This document shows positions 21,025-31,235 of a stretch of DNA of 64,000 bases, piece after piece (positions within the stretch are counted from its first letter, which is position 1; every line of letters begins with the position of its first letter). Source of the stretch: Bathynomus jamesi (taxonomy: Eukaryota; Arthropoda; Malacostraca; Isopoda; Cirolanidae); NCBI GenBank assembly GCA_023014485.1, contig JAJOZX010003207.1:124001-188000 (forward strand). Direction: 5' to 3'. A program made the position numbers and the translations under genes. The notes under the pieces are model-generated. The model worked only from the letters and a program-made list of their open reading frames with translations. It ran no database searches and was not told where the DNA came from.

Positions 21025-23240
21025 CTAACAAATATGTAAGAGATTTAGACAAATTCTGGGTACCCACTTGAGCATAAGACGCAGAGGAGATAACTGAGAG
21101 AAGTACTTACGTCTAGCTTCAGGAAAAGACAAATTATCATCAATTTTTATATGAATAATCTCACTCTCTCTGATCCAATGGGGACACTGTCGAGAATTAA
21201 CAAAATGAGAAGCTTTACAATTAATACAAGAAACATCTCTATCAGGTAATACACAGGTCTCTTTATCATGATCTTGTCCACATTTAAGACATCTGTTACT
21301 ATTTGTGTGGGTTCTTGTCCCATGTCCATACCTCCAACAATTAAAACAAAGTAAAAGATTAGGGTAATATCGCTTGACATCATACACTAAATATCCACAG
21401 AATAGTTTACTAGGAAGAGTAGCCCCACCAAAAGTACATACTAAAAGAGAAGTAGGAATCTTCTCTCGACCTTTATTTAATCGTTTCATACCAAGAACAG
21501 AATTGGTAGAAGACTTTAATTCAGTCAAAATTTCCTCACTTGATAAATTAAGGTTCTGGGGCAAAAATAATACCCTGAATTTTATTCAAATTATAAGCAA
21601 TCTTAGCCTCAACTTCATAAAGACCATTTATAATTGATTTAGTATCCAAGAGAGCCGGAGACTGTCTCAAGTTGATGGTATTCACGAGCAGTGTTGGGCA
21701 CTAAAGCGTTAATCCGATAACAGTTAATTAACGAAGTTAACTTTTTTAACGGACTATTAACGGAAGTTAATTTCCATTTATCGTTATCGGACCAGTTAAC
21801 TTCCGATAACTCGATATTTAGTCTGTTAAAGTCCGTTAACACGTTAACTGCGAGGAGTCATTCACGGAAGATCACAGCTCCGCGAATGAATTCAAACCGC
21901 CATAACTTCAGTCTGCCAATTCCGTCCTCTGCCGCAGTGGAACGGCTCTTCTCTCTCGGCAAGGACATCCTGAGGCCCAAGAGGTCAAGACTGGCAGTTG
22001 GGCCTAACTTTGAGAAGTTGGTCTTTCTGAAGGGCAACCAGCACATTGTGTCATAGTCTTTAATAAATGTGCCTAAAATTTAATTTTACCTTTCAGTTCC
22101 CGCCATAATAATTCTCTGGTAAATTAAAATTTAGTTAATGGTTAGTGGTTACAAGGGTTTCAAAACATGTAATCAGTACATTTTTTATTAAAAATAAAAA
22201 AAAAAAGTTATTAAGCAAAAAAGTTGCAAAACTTGATAAAAATACAGTTAAATACCTATTTATTGTTGTATTTTGCATAAATAAACATTTTCTATGGGTT
22301 TTAAAGCTTTTTTCCTTGATTTTTTTAAATGTTAGTAAAGAAATAGTTATCGTTAACGGATTATCGTTAACTTCCGTTAACTTTGTAGTAAAATTATCGG
22401 ATTATCGTTATCGAAGTTAACTTTTGGTTAACGGTGCCCACCACTGTTCACGAGTAATGAGCCAGACCTACAATAGGTGACAGATTTCACTGGTCCACCA
22501 CAAATAAGCTCTATAGACTTAACACCAAAAAGGCTAAGTTTGGTTAAGGGAACTGACAAATTTTTGCTATTCAAAAAATAAGGTAATATCGCCTTGCTGT
22601 AGAAATCGTTACGTTGGATAATTCGAGGAAGTATACCTGTTAAAACAATCTTAGTTTTTCCTTTAATCGCTCTAGTAAGTCCTTGTACCTAGCCAGCAGT
22701 TCTTCCGATCTAGAATTTAAAACGTTATTAGTACCAACATGAATAACATACGTTGTGTCCTCGGCGGTACCGTTTGTAAAATGGTCAACACTATTAGTTG
22801 TATCCTCCACCCTTGCACCAGGGTAGAAGTAACGGCGCCTACGACGAGGGTTTCTCCCACAGAATTCCTCGAGCTGCCCTCGAACAATGGAATCGCCAAC
22901 GAGTTATATTTCCGGTTCATCAGCATCTTCGAAATCTAAAACAGAAAACTTATTGTTTGTTATTACTGGTAGACAAGTCTTAGGTTTTCTCAATGGGGCT
23001 CCATTACGCACTCGAACGAAGGGTTGGGAACTAGGGGAAGAGAGAGGGCTATTAGTACTATTTATATTATTAGTAGAAGCCTCACTCTGGCCTCCCTCTC
23101 ACGTTCTAACTCGTTCCTCGGGACTTCCATGCTTGAGCACCACCTGCAAACTAACTGCTCATTATTATTCGCCATTGTAAACGCGTAAGCGGCAATTTTC
23201 CCTTCACAGCGACTGCAAGTACTTGACGGGGGTGTCATGC
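21025..23240 (-). pseudogene. LINE ORF1: zinc finger, SGNH-like domain and CCHC gag (broken)
   Basis: Read on minus from the ATG at about 23238: a short Cys pair region (CSRC, CRWC), then GDSIVRGQLEEFCGRNPRRR and YVIHVGTNNVLNSRSEELL (22900-22640), the GDS and GTN blocks of SGNH-type esterase domains known from CR1-like ORF1 proteins. After one frameshift (about 22655) comes VLTGILPRIIQRNDFYSKAI, which runs without a stop into PLTKLSLFGVKSIELICGG. A hAT element interrupts at 22446-21689, then TINLRQSPALLDTKSIINGL continues to the CCHC fingers: CFNCWRYGHG, CLKCGQDHDKETC, CINCKASHFVNSRQCPHW (21330-21180). SGNH plus CCHC gag in one frame may be a real fusion or a recombination between two LINEs. 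Confidence 0.65.
21689..22446 (+). mobile_element. hAT element, 758 bp, TSD TTCACGAG, keeps dimerisation exon
   Basis: A perfect 8-bp TSD TTCACGAG (21681-21688 and 22447-22454) and ends CAGTGTTGGGCAC / CAGTGGTGGGCACC mark it as hAT. Both subterminal regions are packed with GTTAAC, CCGTTAAC and CCGATAAC repeats in both orientations. Between 21868 and 22056 the plus strand encodes a hAT C-terminal dimerisation segment: LPIPSSAAVERLFSLGKDIL, then RPKRSRLAVGPNFEKLVFLK and a stop. The rest of the transposase is deleted. Confidence 0.9.
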
Positions 23241-23837
23241 TTTTAATTAGTTAAAAAAAAAAAAAAAAAAAACCGAGAGTTTGGAAATTAACAAATTACA
23301 ACGTAGGTCTACCACGTACTTATTGTGCCGTCACCTGCCCGAACCCGCAAAAATGTTCTTGAAACGCGGAAACAGGTTCTTGTAAAACAAATTTATACTA
23401 AATGAATATATAATTAAGCTACCGACGACGGATCTGTGAAAGAAAGAGTATTAATAATACTAATCTGATCGCGATTCGACCGACTTTCTTACTTTTTTCC
23501 CACGGTGTGTGACCACACTCTACCTGATCTCCCGAAGGAAGGGAAAATGAACCTTATTTTCTGATAGATTTGAAAAACAAACCAGGGAAAATGAACCTTA
23601 TGACTCCTCGTTTTCTGATAGATTTGAAAAACAAACAAGGCAAGCAACGTGCACTAGCCTTGGTTTAATCAAATAATATAGTACTGAATAAAGTCAATAA
23701 ATGAAATATATTCGTTAATGAATGATTAGTAACACGAAGTAATTTAGTTAAGAATGCACCAAGCACTATTTTTTTTAAAGACACCTCAACGAAAACTACT
23801 TATTCAATTGATAACACTGGACACTCGATAAAACACG
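23241..23837. other. No gene; A-run and a partial direct repeat
   Basis: A 19-base A run lies at 23253-23271. Between 23543 and 23639, GGGAAAATGAACCTTA and TTTTCTGATAGATTTGAAAA each occur twice, the second unit holding about 12 extra bases. This may be the 5' region of the minus-strand LINE. Nothing else was recognised. Confidence 0.4.
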
Positions 23838-23839
23838 TT

Positions 23840-23885
<46 letters not shown>
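23838..23885. repeat. (TA)n microsatellite
   Basis: About 22 TA units, interrupted by the mariner-like element that starts at 23886 and resuming briefly after 24601. Confidence 0.95.
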
Positions 23886-23888
<3 letters not shown>

Positions 23889-24601
23889 GGTGGGTGGGCC
23901 GAAAGTCTGGATCCATAGGAAAATATTTATTTTAATACATAAATTACACCAAATGGTAAATACTTAAAATGAATATCAACTTTAACTCGTAAATGCGTAT
24001 CCGTGATACTGTACAGTAGTTCGTACTCCAGTATAAATACTCAAATACTTTTTTTATTTCAGCCCAGAAATGGCTTCGAATCTAACAGAAGACCGGGTAG
24101 AACTTGTGCTCATGTACGCAAGACAGGGCGCTACACACAGAGAAGTTGCTACCGAATTCAATAGAAATCATCCTGATAAGCATCCAGTAACACATGCGAC
24201 TGTTAGCAAGTTGTTTAAACGTTTCAAAGAAACAGGAAGTGTACATGATCGACGGCGTTCTGGTCGTCCAAAAACTGCAACTGATGAAAATACCTCTGCA
24301 ATGGTATGTGAAACTTTAACGAATAGTCCAGTAAAGTCAACAAGAAGATTATCAAATGAAACACGCATCTTGAGAACGTCAATTCGAAGAATTATTAAAA
24401 ATCATAAATTCCATCCCTAAGCCGCCAATTTGAGCATTTGTTATAATTTGTTGTTTATACTGGAGTACGAACCACTGTACAGTATCACGGATACGCATTT
24501 ACGAGTTAAAGTTGATATTCATTTTAAGTATTTACCATTTGTTGTAATTCATGTATTAAAATAAATATTTTCCTATGGATCCAGACTTTCGGCCCACCCT
24601 G
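23886..24601 (+). mobile_element. Mariner-like element, 716 bp, with long terminal inverted repeats
   Basis: Inverted ends of about 160 bp (CAGGGTGGGTGGGCCGAAAG on the left, its complement at 24582-24601) lie in (TA)n with TA on both sides. The element carries one short ORF (24070-24420) and lacks any catalytic domain. It truncates the DD41D element that follows. Confidence 0.88.
24070..24420 (+). CDS. Helix-turn-helix-only mariner-like protein, 116 aa
   Basis: The frame has an ATG, no internal stop and a TAA at 24418-24420. It holds the two-helix DNA-binding half of DD41D/Tc3-like transposases: residues 1-55 VELVLMYARQGATHREVATE and ATVSKLFKRFKETGSVHDRR, the GRPKTAT hinge at about 65-71, then a second helix region with SPVKSTRRLSNETRILRTSI. 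It stops before any catalytic Asp; the ORF ends where the 3' inverted repeat begins. A TTTTTTTATTTCAG tract resembling a 3' splice site precedes the ATG by 9 bases. Such a protein could bind element ends without cutting; that is inference. Compared with 52215-53270 it is about the N-terminal third. Confidence 0.6.
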   Translation: MASNLTEDRVELVLMYARQGATHREVATEFNRNHPDKHPVTHATVSKLFKRFKETGSVHDRRRSGRPKTATDENTSAMVCETLTNSPVKSTRRLSNETRILRTSIRRIIKNHKFHP

Positions 24602-24605
24602 TATA

Positions 24606-26157
24606 TATAAAATGTTTGATTTGATAAAGCTCCATGCAAAGAAATCCAAGGTCATTAGTTCTGGAGATCGAGCCGCCCAGGGCCTGTTGCCTCCACATCC
24701 GACCCACCGATTTGGAAATCGTTCATTTAGGTACTCGAGAAGACAGGGCCGGCCTTAGACCAATCGAACCTATTTGATCAAATTGGGCCCCGCGCTCACA
24801 TGGGCCCCACACTTGGGTTGCAACCTCCAGCTTTGAATAATAAGGAATGCAGTCTTTGGAGCCACGGTTTAAGCAGTTGAAAATACATGTTGATTTATTT
24901 GGGTTTTTTGAGTAAATTTCAACAAATTCCAAAAACATGCTGCAGATCTGGAAATTGAGCTAACAGATGTCAAGCTCATGTGATGAATGTGATGAAGCAA
25001 AAAACTTAAACTTCAACAAAATTTTGAAAGAGTGCAGAACAGAAAGCAAGAAAGATTTCTTTATAAGTATAGTTTTATTTTAACACGTTTTATGTCAAAA
25101 TATCAGCTAATAATTTATTAGCTTATATTTTGTAATAAAACGTGTTAAAACAAGACTATTAAAAATAAAACAGTATCTATATTTATTAGTAATAAATATA
25201 GATATTGTTTTATTTTTAATACAACGTTATAGCATATATTCATGATACCTAATTTGAAATAATCTTAAGTCCAGGAGGCCCCACCAAAATGGTCCAAATT
25301 GGGCCCCGCAATTGCTAAGGCCAGCCCTGCCAGAACAATGTTTGCGTAATGACAAGGTGCCCCATCTTGTTGAAAGACGACGGTGTTCAAAATGCCATCT
25401 GAATGAAGCTGGGGTTCCAGGAATTGCTGAAGCATCTCCAGATAAATAAGCCCTGTAACTGTAGCTTCAGCAAAGAAAAAGGGCCTATAAATCTTAGAGT
25501 TTGTCATACCCAACCAGACAGTAACTTTAGGAGAATCTCGTTTCCATTGATAGAAATCAACTGGCTTTTCATTAGTCCATATACGGCAGTTATGGCGATT
25601 AACCTTTCCACACGTGTGGAAAGTTGCTTCATCACCGAAGAGAATGTGGTCCATTAAATTTTCATTCTGAATGTGTTCAACAAGATCGGCACACATTGCA
25701 CTTCGCTTTGGATAATCCTCTTCATGTAAGTCATGAAGCACCTGAATGTGATAACTTTTCTTCAACGTCGATTTCAAAATTTTGTGGACAGTTGATTTGG
25801 GTATCCCGAGTTTACGTGATGTGGTGCGAATTGACATGCTTGGATGTTCATCGATAACATTACGTACCGCATTCACAGCATACTCCGAGACACTTGGACG
25901 TCCAGATCTTGACTCATCATGAACAGATCCCGTTCTTATAAATTTATTAAGCAAATCACGAATTTTCTTGTCTGTAGGACCTGGCTTGTGGAATTTTCTT
26001 TCAAACCTCTTTCTAATTTCTTTGCATTTCTTTCCTCTAATCCGATGTGTCACCACCATCACACGTTCTTGTACATTCATTTTCATAGGGTTCTGCAACA
26101 AAAATAAATAAAAACAGTTAATTCAACGAAATAGCTAGGGACTTTCTAAACACCCTG
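24606..26157 (-). pseudogene. DD41D mariner-like transposase, split by a hAT element
   Basis: The 5' end reads CAGGGTGTTTAGAAAGTCCC from 26157, next to TA (26158-26159). The ORF begins at 26101 or at the inner MKMNVQERV (about 26086). It shows helix-turn-helix parts (MVVTHRIRGKKCKEIRKRFE; GRPSVSEY; SIRTTSRKLGIPKSTVHKIL), then HILFGDEATFHTCGKVNRHN with the first Asp, VTVWLGMTNSKIYRPFFFAE, and VVFQQDGAPCHYANIVL with the second. A hAT element interrupts there (25329-24744). The frame resumes with LEYLNERFPNRWVGCGGNRP and ELMTLDFFAWSF, which holds the third Asp. Counting across the insertion gives 41 residues between second and third Asp. The 3' end is lost at 24605. Confidence 0.88.
24744..25329. 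mobile_element. Non-autonomous hAT element, 586 bp
   Basis: Ends CAGGGCCGGCCTTAG and CAGGGCTGGCCTTAG (complement at 25329) are flanked by CGAGAAGA and CCAGAACA, matching at 6 of 8 positions. The host transposase reads continuously when the element and one flank copy are removed. Subterminal GGGCCCC motifs and an internal AT-rich palindrome (about 25075-25220) are present. No ORF. Confidence 0.85.
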
Positions 26158-26159
26158 TA

Positions 26160-26545
26160 TAACAAGAATGTCATTAATGCCGCTAACTTCCCAACCCTTT
26201 CGAATGGTCTCCCTCATTTTGTGTAGATTATCCCATGCAGAGACAATCCATTTAGCATGAATAGGTTTCAGTGTGGAGAGCTTCAAATCTATTTTACCGA
26301 GAGATCCATTTACGTTGAGTGCTGCTGAAACTTTATCCGCATACCAAGAGGTAAAACTTGCCTTGATATACGACATCAACCTCGACCAATCACAGTCCAG
26401 AATAAATGTCGTCATTCATGACGTCATTTTAATCTAAGATTATAACTAGCAACTACTGACCGCGAAATGATGATTCCGCGAACTCGTCCAAGGATATGAA
26501 AGAGCGAAAATTTGCTGCCACGAAATTAACCTGGTTTACAGTATA
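26160..26545 (-). pseudogene. Tigger/pogo-type transposase C-terminal remnant
   Basis: The minus frame 26415-26146 reads CDWSRLMSYIKASFTSWYAD, KIDLKLSTLKPIHAKWIVSA, WDNLHKMRETIRKGWEVSGI. Phrases of the LKPLHAKW...NGW..AGI kind close many jerky/Tigger-like transposases. At 26520-26545 CTGTAAACCAGGTTAATTTC (complement) looks like the element terminus, so most of the ORF is deleted. The DD41D element inserted at its 3' side. Confidence 0.6.
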
Positions 26546-26559
26546 TATACTTATAACAA

Positions 26560-27345
26560 TATTATACTAATGTTTGTGAAATGACGTTGATGGACCAAAC
26601 CGAGGTGTTGACGTGGTTACTGGCATGATCTATGCTCATACCATATTTCTACACTGCATAACGAACACAGACTCTGAAAATGAATCCAGCTCAAGATAAA
26701 ATTGTACAGCGAGGCCAGATAATTGGTATGCGGGAAGCAGCCCTCTCTGTAGCTGACATAGCCATGGAACTGGGAATTTCGAAGCCTAATGTTCGACGCT
26801 GGGTGCAGAGGTGGCAGGAAACTGGGAATCTGCTAGATCGTCCTAAGTGTGGGGCACCAAGACCACCCCAGAAGAAGACCGGAGAGTAATCAACGAAGTG
26901 CAGAACGATCGATCCTATCAACAACGCAGTCGCCATCCAGGAGACACTACATATGGGCGTGTCAGTGGACACCGTAAGGAGGCGGTTCCATGAAGCAGGA
27001 TATCACCACCGTACTCCTGCCAAAAAAGAGAGGATCGAGGAACGACATCGTCAGGCCAGGCTCTCGTTTGCTCGCCAGCATATAAATGATGATCTCGCAT
27101 ACTGGAGCAGAGTTACGTTTGCGTCTACAACTGACGGCCGTTTTCGGTGTTGGTGACAGGACAACATGAGATATGCCTGCCAAAATATTTACGAAGTGGG
27201 CACGTGACTGCGAATGTGTGGGGATGGATGCACCTGCAAGGACTAAGAGAGCTGACTGAGATCCACGGGAGGCTTACGGCAGATCAATATATAGAGATCA
27301 TGGAGGAGGTGATGCTGCCTTCTGTACGTGCCAGAGCATTTTTTA
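26560..27345 (+). pseudogene. Tc1-like transposase, N-terminal and middle part
   Basis: The ATG is at 26680. The first frame encodes a paired-like helix-turn-helix: GQIIGMREAALSVADIAMEL, ISKPNVRRWVQRWQETGNLL, with a GRPP-like hinge. After a frameshift (about 26885) come MGVSVDTVRRRFHEAGYHHR and RLSFARQHINDDLAYWSRVT, then after another SGHVTANVWGWMHLQGLREL and LTADQYIEIMEEVMLPSVRA (27147-27340). It stops before the second catalytic Asp. A matching C-terminal half lies at 28530-28840, across the palindrome boundary, separated by about 1.2 kb of other sequence. Confidence 0.75.
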
Positions 27346-27639
27346 ACCTAGTGAGTGGGCGACGTGAATGTCAACCAGTGAAGAAAATTTGTCGCCCGAT
27401 AAATGAAATTTTAGGGTACAGGGCGACAAGGAATTTTCAAAATTTGTAAAAATAGAATTGGCTTGGGAGCATTGTCTTGGAAGCCATATAAATACATATA
27501 ATACATGCATATATGCCACAATTAGAACTGTTTATCCGAAATGTAAATATGAAATTTACATTGAATATTTATATATAGATAATGCTAGTGTTATTTTAGA
27601 CCACACGGAGATGGTGGCCTGATTAGGGAACATCCGGAT
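27346..27639. other. No gene recognised; inner edge of loop
   Basis: AT-rich sequence without recognisable features between the Tc1-like remnant and the inner boundary of the right arm. It has no counterpart beside the left arm. Confidence 0.5.
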
Positions 27640-27656
27640 CCATAGTATCCTTAATC

Positions 27657-28103
27657 CAGAGGTGTGCTGGGACTGGTTCGGTCCGGTTCGCCCGAACCGG
27701 TTGTTAAATTTTGATTGGATCACCGAACCATTTGTTTGTTTTTAATAAATATTTAAGTCAGTAGAAATTTATTTATATCTAAATTTTTTTTTAACTTTTT
27801 CAGGATTTTTTAGAAAAATATAGGTAGTATCACAAGCAGTGGTCGTTTCAATATTTATTTATTTTTTGATGAAAAATTAGTTTATTTTTTAGATAATTAT
27901 GTCATTAGTGAGTATAAAGAATGTTAAATATTTTCTGCCAAAATGTTACAAAATGCTGTTTGGAAAAACTAAAATGCGTTGGCTTAGGAAGCTGCCGCTC
28001 ACCTCAGACACCTTAGCTTAATGACTCGTGCCATTGGCGCTCGCCGATTTACACCCTTATCTGTATCAGAACCGGTTGTTAAGAAATTGGCAGCACACCC
28101 CTC
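27657..28103. mobile_element. hAT MITE, 447 bp (right-arm copy)
   Basis: Starts CAGAGGTGTGCTGGG and ends GGCAGCACACCCCTC, flanked by CCTTAATC and ACTTAATC (7 of 8). It has the same CCGGTTCGG-type subterminal palindromes as the left-arm copy (19182-19627). Confidence 0.82.
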
Positions 28104-28529
28104 ACTTAATCCCCCCACTTCCCGATCTGCCTTTGTTGCCCAGTGGGAAAAGCTTAAAAAATGCTCTGTACGTGCGTATACCTTGCCCTATCCTGAGCAG
28201 ATTATCTTTATGCAGGTATATTGTATTTGTTATAGACTATTATACTATTACTAGAGTAAGATTTATGTATTAAACGCATTTGTATGTCCGGTTTCCACAT
28301 TTACATGGGACGAATAATGGTCATAAAATTGTTGTTTAACTCTTTCAGTACTATGATAATAGTTCAGGATTTTATTCTGGATAACTGCAGACTGTATTAT
28401 TTGTATAACGGGGCACAATTAAATTTAGCTAAGAGAAGCCCCTAATACATAGGGGTTAAAACCTATCATGAATAGTAGGTTATTGATGAAGCGTATGGAT
28501 GAGATATAATTCTACTTTTAAAATCCATT
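28104..28529. other. No gene recognised; possible exon-like stretch
   Basis: A frame across 28080-28220 (LNPPTSRSAFVAQWEKLKKC, VRAYTLPYPEQIIFMQ) ends at ATGCAGGTAT, which looks like a splice donor. I cannot name it and the hAT MITE lies just upstream. Mirrored, with changes, at 18791-19181. The rest has no features. Confidence 0.25.
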
Positions 28530-28840
28530 TACAGGAAAACTCTCCCATCCACACCGCCAGGATTGTTAGGTGGTGGTTCGAGGAGCAGCGAAATCTAGAA
28601 CTACTGGACTAGCCTAGTAAGAGGTGTGACCTCGACCCCATTGAGAACGTGTGGAGGAATGTGGTGAACTCGTGGGAGCCTAGGCGGGAGCGGACTAGCC
28701 GCCAGCTGCTGGATCACACTATGGCTGAGTGGAAGATGTTCAGAAGGAACCCACACATCATACATAACCATATTGCATCTATGCCACACAGATTACAAGA
28801 TGTAATAGACAATAATTGGGGATGGGCCAAATACTAACTA
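28530..28840 (+). pseudogene. Tc1-like transposase C-terminus
   Basis: The plus strand reads NSPIHTARIVRWWFEEQRNL, a TAG at about 28611 where WPSK is expected, then DLDPIENVWRNVVNSWEPRR and a C-terminus VIDNNWGWAKY ending at 28837. Counting from the Asp before NSPIHTA to the Glu of PIENVW gives 35 intervening residues. It probably once continued the N-terminal half at 26560-27345. Mirrored at 18469-18790. Confidence 0.8.
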
Positions 28841-28977
28841 TGAACCGGGTATAGCTGTGCCATTTATGTTAATCTATGGCAAATTGTGAGCATTTTGTAT
28901 GATAAACTATTTAGTAAAACATTCTCAACCATTGCATATTTGTTGTAATAACGAATTGGTTTTATTGTGTATATATA

Positions 28978-29853
28978 CAGGGCGTCCCAAAAAAATGTAT
29001 ACACACTTTAAATAATTATAAAGGCAGTTTATTAAAATACATTTCATTTTCAAAATGTAATAGAATCTACAGACATTATTTAATTGTTTTGTCAACGCCT
29101 GTTTTCAAACTGACGTCCGTTCTGGTCCAGGCACTGCTGATAACGCGAAGCAATGGAATCGCAAACATCACGAAACATTTCGTTTGGTATTTGTGTGCAT
29201 TCTCGTTCAATGGCTGCTCTCAATTCAGCGACTGTTGCAGGTTTTATAGCGTAGACTTTGTCTTTTAAGTATCCCCATAAAAAAAAGTCTAGTGGTGTGA
29301 GGTCTGGTGAACGCGGAGGGTATTCTACGAAACCCCTTCGTCCAATCCACATCCACATCGTGCCAAGTACCACTCGCAATACTCCACTCTTCGGTCCGGA
29401 TCATCTTCATTAATAGCATGGACTAATCTTGGAATGTAACTTTTCCATTGACAGCGCTTCAAAATGCGTTGGACAGACGATTCTGAAATTCCTACCTCAC
29501 GACTCGCTTGCCGCACAGATTTTCTTGGACTTTGGTGATACGTTTCCAGTACTCTTTCTTGCTTTGTGGGGCTTGTCGATGTCCGTGGTCTTCCGGAACG
29601 CTTCTTGTGGACATTCTGAACAGTTCCATCGGCTTCAAACTTATCTCTAATTCGAGTGATGGTAAGTCGCGTTGGTGGATCTGTTTGAAACTCCCTCCTA
29701 AACTGTCTTTGCACTTCAACTGCGTTTTCACACTTCCAGTAGCATTTTAGAATGAATTTCCTTTGTTCAAAGCTTAGTCTGACTGCCATTATTAATTCTA
29801 ATGGGTTTAACTTGGAAAGAAAGAAACATCAATTGAGCTATCAGCTGTTAAAG
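28978..29853 (-). mobile_element. Mariner-like element, 5' end truncated
   Basis: The plus-strand left end CAGGGCGTCCCAAAAAAATG follows TA in TATATA. The expected opposite end begins at 29845 (TTAAAGTGTGTA) but stops after 12 matching bases, where another element's sequence (29854 on) takes over. The transposase runs on minus. Confidence 0.75.
29092..29789 (-). pseudogene. Mariner-like transposase with central deletion
   Basis: The ORF starts at the ATG at 29789 with [20 protein letters not shown], a DUF4817-like helix-turn-helix, a GRPRTSTS hinge and a second helix region ([20 protein letters not shown]). At about 29345 the frame breaks, and the sequence jumps to [20 protein letters not shown] (29330) and a C-terminus RYQQCLDQNGRQFENRR. 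The part that should hold the first two catalytic Asp residues is deleted, so it is inactive. The SPDLTPLDFF box with the third Asp is present. Confidence 0.85.
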
Positions 29854-30745
29854 TGTGTACATAAAGTCAGGATCTATTTTTGTGAAGCACTTGGAAATTA
29901 TATGGAATTCAATCATAAAATGATAAAGTGGTAACATTTATTAAATAATTAAGAGTAGGATTCGACGTGACGCCCATCAGTATCCCTGCACAGCTCAAAT
30001 CGTTCCGCAGCATTTCTAAACACATTCTGGAGCATTTGCGGGGTTATGTTATCTGCAGCAGTTCATATGCGTGTACGTAAGTTTTCAAGACTCATAATCT
30101 TCGTCTGATAGACGTGCGATTTGATAAAGCCCCATGCAAAGAAATCTAAAGGGGTTAAATCTGGTGATCTCGCTGGCCAAGGTCTGTTGCTTCCGCGTCC
30201 GATCCAGCGATTTGGAAAACGTCCATTTAGATAATCCTGAACAATTTTGGCATAGTGACAAGGAGCACCATCATGTTGATAGACGACGGGGATAGGATTG
30301 TTAGTACGGTCGTCTATCAACATGATGGTGCTCCTTGTTACTATGCCAGAATTGTTCAGGATTATCTAAATGGACGTTTTCCAAATCGCTGGATCGGACG
30401 CGGAAGCAACAGACCTTGGCCAGCGAGATCACCAGATTTAACCCCTTTAGATTTCTTTGCATGGGGCTTTATCAAATCGCACGTCTATCAGACGAAGATT
30501 ACGAGTCTTGAAAACTTACGTACACATATACGAATTGATGCAGATAACATAACCCCGCAAATGCTCCAGAATGTGTTTAGAAATGCTGCGGAACGATTTG
30601 AGCTGTGCAGGGATACTGATGGGCGTCACGTCGAATCCTACTCTTAATTATTTAATAAATGTTACCACTTTATCATTTTATGATTGAATTCCATATAATT
30701 TCCAAGTGCTTCACAAAAATAGATCCTGACTTTATGTACACCCTG
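29854..30745. mobile_element. Foldback element made of two inverted DD41D 3' halves
   Basis: Sequence 29856-30290 is the near-perfect reverse complement of 30305-30745, with a loop of only about 15 bases (30290-30304). Each arm encodes the C-terminal part of the same DD41D transposase, facing outward: minus frame 30323-30063 and plus frame 30255-30647. The outer right end is CACCCTG followed by TA. Confidence 0.88.
30255..30647 (+). pseudogene. DD41D transposase C-terminal half (one foldback arm)
   Basis: The reading includes VVYQHDGAPCYYARIVQDYL, PNRWIGRGSNRPWPARSPDL, then TPLDFFAWGFIKSHVYQTK and a C-terminus FELCRDTDGRHVESYS. Counting between the Asp of QHDGAP and that of TPLDFF gives 41 residues. 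The opposite arm repeats it up to the LRTRI residues. There is no N-terminal domain and no first Asp. Confidence 0.85.
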
Positions 30746-30889
30746 TATATATTTATAATATCTCTACATTTATAATGCACCAGGAAATCTGGAAAACATT
30801 ACTGGGTTTGTCTGTCCATCGTAATTAAATCATTATCTCTCTACATTGATGATACAAATACAATCTGGAAAACGCTATTAATATAATAG

Positions 30890-31070
30890 GCATCAGCCAC
30901 AAACCGTTGGTGATATCCTGCTTCATGAAACCGTCACCTTACGGTTTCCACTGACACGCCCATACGTAGTCTCTCCTGACGGCAACAGCAAGTAACCATG
31001 CCAACACCACGGTTTGGCCCATCAACGTCATTTCACAAACATTAGCATAATATTGCATGAATTTATAAGT
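30890..31070 (-). pseudogene. Tc1-like element, N-terminal fragment (right arm)
   Basis: This is the mirror copy of 17990-18170 with the same internal deletion relative to 26575-27010. Coding content is limited to the VSVETV-like helix region. Confidence 0.6.
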
Positions 31071-31235
31071 ATATATAAATATGTTCATGCTCGTATAACC
31101 GTGGATTATTCTTGTGGGATTTTGATAATGTTACTTTTATTCAGATCGAAACTTAACAAGTTCTTTGTGTAACAATCGATAAGCCATTTCCCACTAACTA
31201 TCTTTGCCATCTACCTCGCTCTCTCTCACACTGTC

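Noticed and set aside
28021..28273. Exon-like frame followed by a GT donor
   Set aside because: Overlaps a hAT MITE end, has no recognisable homology and is broken in the mirror arm; kept only as a note.
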